This document shows positions 44,039 to 49,765 of a stretch of DNA of 49,765 nucleotides, one piece after another. The DNA comes from Duganella fentianensis (lineage in GTDB: Bacteria; Pseudomonadota; Gammaproteobacteria; Burkholderiales; Burkholderiaceae_D), in contig NZ_WWCL01000007.1 in assembly GCF_009857835.1 (NCBI RefSeq), positions 1 to 49,765 on the forward strand, given 5' to 3'. Numbering within the stretch: position 1 is the first letter of the stretch; every line of letters begins with the position of its first letter. The notes under the pieces are model-generated. The model saw nothing but the letters and a program-made list of their open reading frames with translations. It had not been told where the DNA came from and did not search any database. A program made the translations under genes and the position numbers.

Positions 44039-44266
44039 ATGACGTGCAAACATTTTCCGGCAGAACAAATTGTATCCGTCTTAAAGCAGGCCGAGCTGGG
44101 CATGGCGGTCGGCGATATTGTCCTGCAACTTGGCATTTCTGAGCAGACTTTTTATCGCTGGAAGAAGCAGTACGGCGGCATGCAATCCGAAGGCGTACGA
44201 GAGCTTAAGATTCTGCAGGACGAGAACTCGAGGCTGAAGAAGCCGGTTGCTGAACTGAGTCTGTAG
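44039..44266 (+). pseudogene. IS3-family OrfA, 3'-truncated
   Basis: The 75 residues from the ATG at 44039 give a helix-turn-helix of IS3 OrfA (KHFPAEQIVSVLKQAELGMA, ISEQTFYRWKKQYGG), then the leucine-zipper start LQDENSRLKKPVAELSL, followed at once by TAG. Complete OrfA proteins run on and are followed by OrfB, which is missing here. The gene-free interval 43717-44038 contains only the likely chemoreceptor promoter region and the left edge of this IS fragment. Confidence 0.75.
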
Positions 44267-44442
44267 TGGTCAGCCGTGGCTTTGAAAACATTCATTCGCA
44301 ATCGTCCGCTCCTGGCCGACTGCAGCCTGAGAATTAGCATAACATTTTGCCCAGAAGGAAAATCCTCGAATTCTAACGCTACAGGAACAACCCTATTGAT
44401 GAAGTCGGCGCATAGTGGAGCTCCAACACAGGGAGGTCGATT

Positions 44443-45069
44443 ATGAACACCAAGACTTATGCTTCAGAGCACAATTCGCCATGGAACAAAGGCAAGCTAG
44501 TAGGCCAGAAGATGCCGCTGCGCATCAGTGAAATCTGGGCTATTCGGGTCAGGCTTGAAATCTACGGGCGCCAGCGCGATCTGGCACTTTTCAATCTCGC
44601 TATAGACAGCAAGCTGCGGGGCTGTGATTTGGTACAACTACGCGTACTCGATGTGGTTCACGGCAATCATGTAGCAAATCGGGCGACTGTGATGCAGCAA
44701 AAAACAAAGCAGCCCGTTCAATTTGAGCTAACGGCAGGCACCAGAAAGAGCTTGCTTGAATGGATTAATGTTGCCGGATTGCGGCACGATGATTATCTAT
44801 TCTCGAGTCGAATCAGTGGATCACCACATATATCAACTAGACAATATGCGCGAATAGCACATCAATGGTTTGATGAAATTGGCTTGGATCCAACGGCGTA
44901 CAGCACACATACTTTACGACGAACCAAGCCCACGCTCATCTATCGTCGTACGAAGAACCTGCGCGCTGTGCAGCTGCTGTTGGGGCATACACGACTTGAG
45001 AGCACTGTGCGATACCTAGGCATTGAGGTAGATGATGCGCTTGAAATGGCCGAGCAAACAGATGCTTGA
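44443..45069 (+). CDS. Short tyrosine recombinase (catalytic-domain type)
   Basis: The 208-residue protein is of the short integrase type found in many proteobacterial islands, opening MNTKTYASEHNSPWNKGKLV. Catalytic residues are Arg59 in KLRGCDL, His156 and Arg159 in THTLRR, His182 in LLLGHTRLE, and Tyr191 in RYLGIE. A core-binding domain is absent, as usual for this family. GGGAGG lies seven bases before the ATG. The protein seems complete. The next gene, H-NS-like, converges on it. Confidence 0.85.
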   Translation: MNTKTYASEHNSPWNKGKLVGQKMPLRISEIWAIRVRLEIYGRQRDLALFNLAIDSKLRGCDLVQLRVLDVVHGNHVANRATVMQQKTKQPVQFELTAGTRKSLLEWINVAGLRHDDYLFSSRISGSPHISTRQYARIAHQWFDEIGLDPTAYSTHTLRRTKPTLIYRRTKNLRAVQLLLGHTRLESTVRYLGIEVDDALEMAEQTDA

Positions 45070-45099
45070 TATTGCCATATGGACGCGCACCAAATTCTT

Positions 45100-45390
45100 T
45101 CATCGGATCAGGTATTGGCTTTTATCTTTACCCGCAAGCCACTTAGGAGCGCGTCCACGACCTGTCCAAGTGGCGCCTGTTGCCGCATCTTTATATTTGA
45201 TTTCTACAGGCTTGCGCGAGGCCTTAGGCATCGATTTGGGACTTCCACCGATGTCAGCTAAAGTCAAACCATATTCGTTCATAATTGCCCGAATTTTTGC
45301 CTTCGCTTCTGAAATCTCATTTAGCCGCGCGACTTCAGCTTTGGCTTGGAGCTCAGCGATTTGCTTTTGATAATCCTGATAGGTAGACAT
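45100..45390 (-). CDS. H-NS-family nucleoid-associated protein
   Basis: The 96-residue product has an N-terminal coiled-coil oligomerisation region (YQKQIAELQAKAEVARLNEI) and the C-terminal DNA-binding motif KDAATGATWTGRGRAPKWLA, as in the BpH3/H-NS-like proteins of betaproteobacteria. These proteins silence AT-rich foreign DNA; the surrounding 10 kb is visibly more AT-rich than the rest of the window. The short length is normal for this family. Confidence 0.88.
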   Translation of the reverse strand: MSTYQDYQKQIAELQAKAEVARLNEISEAKAKIRAIMNEYGLTLADIGGSPKSMPKASRKPVEIKYKDAATGATWTGRGRAPKWLAGKDKSQYLIR

Positions 45391-45468
45391 TGAAGATCCC
45401 TAAAATCATTGGCGATGCGTTGATTGTACAAGCCCTAATCTTTTTTCTGTTGAACGGAAGAGTAAGGT

Positions 45469-45645
45469 ATGCCTTTTAAGGCTATCAAAAATACTATCCC
45501 AGCAACGACACCTATTGGTGAGTATTTCGGCGGTAATGGACAATTTTTTCTGCAACAGAGACCGCTAAAGCTTGCCCCCCCCAAGGGGCGAATTCGCTAC
45601 ATTAAGAAGATACTTTGCCGTCCACTACAGCCAACAAGTCGGTAA
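45469..45645 (+). CDS. Possible 58-residue small ORF with a C8 tract
   Basis: An ATG at 45469 opens a 58-codon frame (MPFKAIKNTIPATTPIGEYF, basic C-terminus) ending in TAA at 45645. It contains a run of eight C, a slippage-prone site. I recognise nothing. The rest of the gene-free interval 45391-45968 has an imperfect 10-bp inverted repeat (ATTCGCCGCA / TGCGGTGAAT at 45719-45743) and no other convincing gene. Confidence 0.3.
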   Translation: MPFKAIKNTIPATTPIGEYFGGNGQFFLQQRPLKLAPPKGRIRYIKKILCRPLQPTSR

Positions 45646-45968
45646 CGAGAAGATTTCATTTCTACATGTCGGCATACCTGGAACAATCCTGCCCGTGTTT
45701 TTCTTGTCTACAGGTTCTATTCGCCGCATATTTTGCGGTGAATAAGCACACCATTCGCCGCAAGCGCTTCCTCATAAGATATCCTGATTGCCGTCCAGCA
45801 ACTCCGCAATGGTCACAATCGACGCTCATTGCGCGTCATTATTGGCATTCAATTGACTAGTATGCACAGACTAGTGAGATTTCGCGTATTTTGGGGAGGG
45901 GCAAGCTGATATCCTCTTTCACTGGTTGAATACGGCCAATAGCAGCCACGTGAAATAAAAAGTAGCCA

Positions 45969-46433
45969 ATGGATGATTTGAAAATAAGAGAGTTGGTAAA
46001 GAGGCTGGACACGGCCAGCGTAGTTGAGCAAGAAGCCGCTTGGACCTTGTTGCGTCCTCTTGGAGCAGGTGTTGTCCCATTTTTGGCCGATGCCTACGGC
46101 AGCACAAAAAAAGCGCAAGGTCGTGTAGCTCTAATCTTTCACGCTATTCGATTTGCACGCGATTCAGAAGCTGCGTTTGAACTTGGTATTCGTGCTCTTA
46201 AAGACAAAGCGACATTGGTTCGCTATCGCGCCTGTGGTGTTTGTGCATACTCCCTGCGACCCGATGCGATTCCTCACTTGGAGGAATTGTTAGAACATCC
46301 GGACGCGAAAACTGCTGAAGATGCGGTAGCTGCGATAGATGCGATCAAACGGAAAAATCATCACTACTTCATCGACCGCAGCCATTCAGGCACGTCATTC
46401 TGGACCGTCAATCCAGAGGACTCCGCCGTATGA
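45969..46433 (+). CDS. HEAT-repeat protein, immunity-like
   Basis: The 154-residue helical-repeat protein (AAWTLLRPLGAGVVPFLADA, LVRYRACGVCAYSLRPDAIP) ends with AIKRKNHHYFIDRSHSGTSF and WTVNPED. Proteins of this pattern often occur in clusters next to polymorphic-toxin loci, where HEAT-like proteins can act as immunity proteins. No toxin gene is seen here. The TGA overlaps the next ATG (ATGA), so the cluster is an operon. No ribosome-binding site of note. Confidence 0.6.
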   Translation: MDDLKIRELVKRLDTASVVEQEAAWTLLRPLGAGVVPFLADAYGSTKKAQGRVALIFHAIRFARDSEAAFELGIRALKDKATLVRYRACGVCAYSLRPDAIPHLEELLEHPDAKTAEDAVAAIDAIKRKNHHYFIDRSHSGTSFWTVNPEDSAV

Positions 46434-46957
46434 TGCCGCACACGGCCAAAAGCTGCCTGTTGCAAGTAAAGTTTTTTAAAACCCCGAAACGAGATTTATC
46501 AATGTCCTTTGCAACGCTGAGCCACGTCAACCTGCATCGCCCAGGATCCTCAGTGAACGGAGCCACTACAGTACAGCGCGATTCCGCAGATTTCTTGGTG
46601 GATGGTACGTCTTTGTTAGCCCGCCTTGTTACGATGAATGGCGGACATGGCGACTTCATGGGCTGTTTTGTTCGTGGTTTCGCCGAAGCCAAAGCACAAG
46701 CTTTAAATGAGCTCTTACTTAAGGTTGACACTGGCTCTCAGCAACGGCGCGTCGGAATATATATTTGTCCTGAGTGCGGTGATATCGGCTGTGGAAGATT
46801 TTCGGTAATGGTAGAGAGACGCGCTGGTGAAGTGATCTGGTCGGATTTCGCCTACGAGAACGGCTACGAAGATCCTTGGATATTTGAAGAAATAGGCCCA
46901 TTCCGTTTCGAGCCTTCGCAGTATGAAAAGGCTATTCGCCACTCCTCTGAGATATAG
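46430..46957 (+). CDS. Hypothetical protein with CPECGDIGCG motif
   Basis: The product has 175 residues from an ATG that overlaps the upstream stop; an internal ATG at 46502 (MSFATLSHVNLHR) may be the true start because the first 24 residues look unlike the rest. The core YICPECGDIGCGRFSVMVER is followed by VIWSDFAYENGYED, a pattern common in proteins loosely annotated as oxidoreductases. The three Cys may bind zinc. It is the second gene of the immunity-like cluster. Confidence 0.55.
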   Translation: MMPHTAKSCLLQVKFFKTPKRDLSMSFATLSHVNLHRPGSSVNGATTVQRDSADFLVDGTSLLARLVTMNGGHGDFMGCFVRGFAEAKAQALNELLLKVDTGSQQRRVGIYICPECGDIGCGRFSVMVERRAGEVIWSDFAYENGYEDPWIFEEIGPFRFEPSQYEKAIRHSSEI

Positions 46958-46960
46958 TGA

Positions 46961-47425
46961 ATGCCTCGATTCGGCCATTACCGGACGCTCGGAATAAATA
47001 ACGTTGGGATGAAGATGGAAGACTTCTGGGGGTTACTGCATGACGGTGGAATTACGTCCATCGCAGGAAAAATTCCAGGTACAGTCTCAATAGAAGTATC
47101 AATTCGCTACTTGCGGCAACAATTCCCGGGCGAAGGCACAGGATTTAAAGTCGTCTTGTCTTATTGCGACCAGTTAGTTTATCAAGAATACGACTCTTCG
47201 CCGGTCGAGGATTTTGATGAAATAGTTAGGCTTGAGCCTGAAATCCTTGGCGTTGAAGAGGGCACTCATCCAGTCGTTATAAACTGCGTAATGGGTTCGC
47301 TCAAAGTATCCTATGGAGCTGTATCGATTTATCTTGATTCAGGTGATGCAGTTTCAGTCGATGAGCTTGCCGCAGCCAGTAAAGCATATTGGGATGCGTG
47401 GGCAGCAAGCATTCCTCAGCGCTGA
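46961..47425 (+). CDS. Hypothetical protein, immunity-like
   Basis: The product has 154 residues, with GGITSIAGKIPGTVSIEVSI followed by RYLRQQFPGEGTGFKV, then DSGDAVSVDELAAASKAYWD. The pattern recalls small acidic beta-rich proteins found beside toxin loci. It begins three bases after the preceding stop, so it is the third gene of the cluster. The more likely start is MKMEDF at 47009 or the first ATG; this is unresolved. No function is proven. Confidence 0.55.
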   Translation: MPRFGHYRTLGINNVGMKMEDFWGLLHDGGITSIAGKIPGTVSIEVSIRYLRQQFPGEGTGFKVVLSYCDQLVYQEYDSSPVEDFDEIVRLEPEILGVEEGTHPVVINCVMGSLKVSYGAVSIYLDSGDAVSVDELAAASKAYWDAWAASIPQR

Positions 47426-47454
47426 TATCGGCCATAAGCTGTTAAAGGAAAAAA

Positions 47455-47586
47455 ATGCTCGCGGACCTAATTTTGAATGTCCTTGCTCCAATAGCGGCCA
47501 AGCGCTATTCCGTTGTACGAAAGGCGCTGTGGCTGCTTCTGTGCATGTTTTTGCTCGCGGCTACGTACGTAAACATTTCTTCTTGA
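47455..47586 (+). CDS. 43-residue single-helix membrane protein
   Basis: A short frame begins with an ATG behind AAAGGAA and encodes MLADLILNVLAPIAAKRYSV followed by a transmembrane helix (ALWLLLCMFLLAATYV) and NISS. It is 29 bases after the third gene of the immunity-like cluster and on the same strand. A good ribosome-binding site and a clean hydrophobic helix support a real gene. The following 200 bases (47587-47793) hold a GC-rich inverted repeat but no other gene. Confidence 0.5.
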   Translation: MLADLILNVLAPIAAKRYSVVRKALWLLLCMFLLAATYVNISS

Positions 47587-47793
47587 ATGGCTGCTCAGGG
47601 GCGGCAGCCGCCGGTTAAGCAAAGCGACTGCCAATATCTTGCAAGCGAGTGTTCACGTTGCCGGACTTAAGTTGTCCATGTCGTCGAACAGCCCATCCAG
47701 TAACTGTGAAATACGCACTTAGATGCCCAGCATCAAGACACCTTCATCATAAGTATGTTAGTGTGATTGCGTTCTTCGCGAATAAGGTATGTC

Positions 47794-48096
47794 ATGCAAG
47801 ACGATTTTGATACATTTGGCGTCCCGGTTGAAAACATGGAAGCCGCAAAGTTAAGGGAACAGCCGCAGCGAAAAGGTTTTGAATATCATACTCAAGTACC
47901 AACTCGTAAACAGGTGAAGACGCTGCCCGTAGACTCATTGACGAAGTTGCTTGTCGGGTGGATGACTAACAGCCCAATTGAGATTGTTCCAAGCCGAATT
48001 CAAGTTGAACAAGTTGTAGAGCTGCTACTTCAACGCGATGATGCTGATAGTTTGGAGCGTTTGTTGGCAATGTGTCGCAACTACATTCGCAATTAG
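47794..48096 (+). CDS. Hypothetical protein
   Basis: The 100-residue product starts at 47794, where AAGG lies six bases upstream; the frame is open nine codons further up. It has an acidic N-terminus (MQDDFDTFGVPVENMEAAKL), a middle with TRKQVKTLPVDSLTKLLVGW, and a helical end (VVELLLQRDDADSLERLLAM). I recognise no family. The interval 48097-48351 after it shows nothing convincing. Confidence 0.45.
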   Translation: MQDDFDTFGVPVENMEAAKLREQPQRKGFEYHTQVPTRKQVKTLPVDSLTKLLVGWMTNSPIEIVPSRIQVEQVVELLLQRDDADSLERLLAMCRNYIRN

Positions 48097-48351
48097 TCAT
48101 TCGGGGCTACTTGGAATGCCGGTTACTAATTGGTTTTATGGATACCTATTCTATGACTATACGGCGAAGCGATGCCTCCGTGCCCTGGTTATCTGCTCTC
48201 ATGTGAGGCGATTTTTTTGGTGTAGTTGACACCAAGAACAGTGAGGGACGTTTTTATCGCTCTGATTCTCCTGCCGGGCAGGGTTCTACCGCGCAAGGAG
48301 AGCTCCATCTATTTGCAAACTGCAAACGTTGGGTGACACGTCTTGGGGCGG

Positions 48352-48966
48352 TTAGTCTATACGGCACATACAATAGATGAATTGCTGTGTTGTACCGAAT
48401 GGCGTCTGGTGTAACTCAACACAGCTTTCGACCATACTAAACTTTGCCCCGAATTCATCATGTAACGCGTCTGCATCATATCTCACTATTTCAAGGCCAC
48501 TGCATTTAAGAGGGCCTTGGGGACCGAAGGTTGAAACAATGACGCTACCTCCAGTTCGCATAGCACGGGTGACTTGTTTTACGTAAGCAAGCCGTTGTTC
48601 GGGCTCAGTCAGGAAGTGGAAGACAGCGCGGTCGTGCCATATATCGTAGCGATTTTCAGGAAGCTGAACTTTCGTGATGTCCGCCGCAAGCCAATGTATT
48701 TGCTTGCTTGCCTCACCTAACCGCAATTTTGCGACATTAATTGCAGCTTCTGAAATATCTAACACCGTTAGGTCGCGATACTCCCGCGCAAATAGGTCAT
48801 CAACTAAAGTTGCCTCTCCTCCTCCAACGTCAATAATGGCAGCATTCCGAGAAGGCGCACTTTTTTCAATAAGCTCGATGGATTTATGGAGGTGTGGAGC
48901 ATACCAACTGACCGCGTCAGGAGACTTTGTTTCGTAGACACCTTCCCAGTGACGTTTGTTATCCAT
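48352..48966 (-). CDS. Class I SAM-dependent methyltransferase
   Basis: The 204-residue product carries the Rossmann-type SAM-binding start IIDVGGGEATLVDDLFA (motif I), LTVLDISEAAINVAKLRL (motif II) and YDIWHDRAVFHFLTEPEQ (motif IV and later). It opens with HWEGVYETKSPDAVSWYAPH, typical of a small methyltransferase family with unknown small-molecule or thiol substrates. The protein seems complete. The substrate cannot be inferred, and its neighbours do not help. Confidence 0.85.
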   Translation of the reverse strand: MDNKRHWEGVYETKSPDAVSWYAPHLHKSIELIEKSAPSRNAAIIDVGGGEATLVDDLFAREYRDLTVLDISEAAINVAKLRLGEASKQIHWLAADITKVQLPENRYDIWHDRAVFHFLTEPEQRLAYVKQVTRAMRTGGSVIVSTFGPQGPLKCSGLEIVRYDADALHDEFGAKFSMVESCVELHQTPFGTTQQFIYCMCRID

Positions 48967-49100
48967 CTTACTCCCCGAGTAGCTCTAGTCTTCTGATTAT
49001 GCCATTTTTGGGAATTCAGCAATGGGACCTGGCTGCTTAGTTGCACAGCTTCATCAGCTTACCCTGGTGTTTGCTAGGCCACAGGCATTGCATGGCCTCT

Positions 49101-49238
49101 CTATTCTGCGGTGGGCTCCTGCGTGCTCAATATAATATCTACCATTTCGTGCCCAAGACGACTCGCAGTGGTTTCAGCAAAGGTAAAGTTTGACATTACT
49201 TGTGTAGTGTCGGTGACGATTTGAACGCCGTCGGCTTG
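49101..49238 (-). pseudogene. Truncated paralogue of the 41.7-kb small gene, joined to IS3 OrfA
   Basis: The last 45 or so residues (ADGVQIVTDTTQVMSNFTFA, then ETTASRLGHEMVDIILSTQE) match the C-terminal half of the small protein at 41668-41904. Upstream of about 49236 the sequence turns into the IS3 OrfA fragment in another frame. The 5' half of the gene has therefore been lost at the IS junction. Confidence 0.65.
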
Positions 49239-49435
49239 AGCCGTCGAATTTCGGCTTGCTGGTCGTCGGAGACCTTGCGCTCCGCTGGTGGGATGCCAAA
49301 GCGCTTCATCCATTGATAGAGGCTGTGCGCGCTAACGTCGAGCCGTGCAGCTACATCGGCCGCAGTATGCCCTCGCTCAGTGACCTGCTTAACTGCCTCA
49401 GCTTTGAATTCGTCGGTGTATCGCTTGTTGCTCAT
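49237..49435 (-). pseudogene. IS3-family OrfA, 3'-truncated
   Basis: The ATG at 49435 follows AGGAGAAGTG and encodes the helix-turn-helix of an IS3 OrfA (YTDEFKAEAVKQVTERGHTA, VSAHSLYQWMKRFG), then the linker DDQQAEIRRLK. Family homology stops at about 49237, where the sequence runs into the paralogue fragment; the frame closes at 49196. Upstream, TGTAGACACTCTCCAGCC (reverse of 49467-49484) has the form of an IS3 left inverted repeat. The rest of the element is missing. Confidence 0.75.
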
Positions 49436-49470
49436 CACTTCTCCTATTGGCCTAAATTATAGGCTGGAGA

Positions 49471-49668
49471 GTGTCTACAGAACTCGTGGCGATTCATGAA
49501 ATTAGTTGCTGGTACTCTTATTTTTACGGACCACAATTTCCCATCGATACTAAATCGTTTCATTTTTTGATGTATGAATTAGTTCTGCTCGTGATGAAAT
49601 ACTTCGAGTGGATTTTCGATGATACGAAGCCAGTAGAGAAGAAGCGGTTCCGGTTTTTCGGACAGTAG
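49471..49668 (+). pseudogene. Hypothetical gene fragment adjoining the IS3 end
   Basis: A frame open from within the IS3 inverted repeat encodes LVAIHEISCWYSYFYGPQFP and YELVLLVMKYFEWIFDD, ending KKRFRFFGQ. Because the nominal start (GTG at 49471) lies inside the IS end, the true 5' part was probably cut off by the insertion. The family is not recognised. Confidence 0.35.
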
Positions 49669-49728
49669 GATAAGTGGATGCCTTGCTTCACAATAGCGGC
49701 CGCAAGGCCGGATTTTAGGAGCAAAGGC

Positions 49729-49765
49729 ATGACGAAAAGAACAAGACGGAACCACTCAGCGGCGT
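49729..49765 (+). CDS. Start of an IS3-family OrfA, cut by the window edge
   Basis: The frame MTKRTRRNHSAA starts at 49729, behind AGGAGC, and runs off the window. This opening is characteristic of OrfA of one IS3-family branch (compare MTKRRRNHSAAFKAKVALAA). GCGGCCGCAAGGCC just upstream is a short GC-rich inverted repeat. Only 12 residues are visible, so the call is tentative. Confidence 0.55.
   Translation, partial: MTKRTRRNHSAA

Noticed and set aside
45615..45860. 81-codon open frame
   Set aside because: It has no ribosome-binding site, an odd composition (Cys, Arg, His), and overlaps a short inverted repeat and another small frame.
47313..47618. 101-codon frame overlapping the end of the immunity-like cluster
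   Set aside because: It overlaps the third cluster gene and the 43-residue membrane protein in another frame. The latter has the better start signal and a clean membrane helix.

Overview
The window looks like an accessory, island-rich stretch of a betaproteobacterial genome, most likely Burkholderiales and probably Oxalobacteraceae (Massilia, Duganella or Janthinobacterium type). This is inferred from the high-GC backbone, CzcCBA and CusCBA heavy-metal efflux operons of betaproteobacterial type, two PEP-CTERM exoproteins (one of the MHFG type), a short H-NS-like protein, and many recombinase and insertion-sequence remnants. I saw no rRNA, tRNA or CRISPR array.

Layout. (1) 1-1.1 kb: a TniQ-like transposition protein followed by direct repeats that resemble transposase-binding sites. 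(2) 1.1-16.3 kb: a metal-resistance block. A TIGR02391-type gene comes first, then czcCBA (minus strand) divergent from a MerR regulator, a CDF transporter with two N-terminal metal-binding domains, a small lipoprotein, and a cus operon (small Met/Cys/His protein, TolC-type channel, CusB fused to CusF, CusA). Matching MerR-type operators with 19-bp spacers lie in front of czcCBA and the CDF gene, so one regulator probably controls both. (3) 16.3-21.1 kb: a truncated KfrA-like gene, small hypothetical genes, and a DNA-binding protein/tyrosine recombinase pair. (4) 21.3-26.3 kb: a probable defence locus, made of an HNH-type zinc protein divergent from a SIR2 gene that overlaps a 749-residue helical-repeat gene. 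(5) 26.5-28.4 kb: a cyclotransferase-like protein, the end of an M74 endopeptidase gene with its small secreted partner, and a likely Tn7-like transposon end with five copies of one motif. The cargo from about 1 to 28.4 kb may therefore be one Tn7-like element whose other end lies left of the window.

(6) 28.5-34.6 kb: a PEP-CTERM locus (MHFG protein, choice-of-anchor E protein, OmpR-type regulator, sensor kinase) and a truncated IS5 transposase, bracketed by two direct copies of a roughly 200-bp AT-rich repeat. (7) 34.6-39.6 kb: two zinc-ribbon membrane proteins, a decayed ABC exporter, and an AbiEi-type regulator with two palindromic operators. (8) 39.7-49.8 kb: a visibly more AT-rich patchwork of IS21 and IS3 fragments, a truncated serine recombinase, a chemoreceptor, a short tyrosine recombinase, an H-NS-like gene, a cluster resembling polymorphic-toxin immunity genes, a methyltransferase and a truncated paralogue fused to an IS3 piece.

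Taken together: metal efflux is the one complete, coherent physiological module. The SIR2/helical/HNH locus is the best candidate for a little-described system. Most of the rest records repeated insertion, deletion and fusion.
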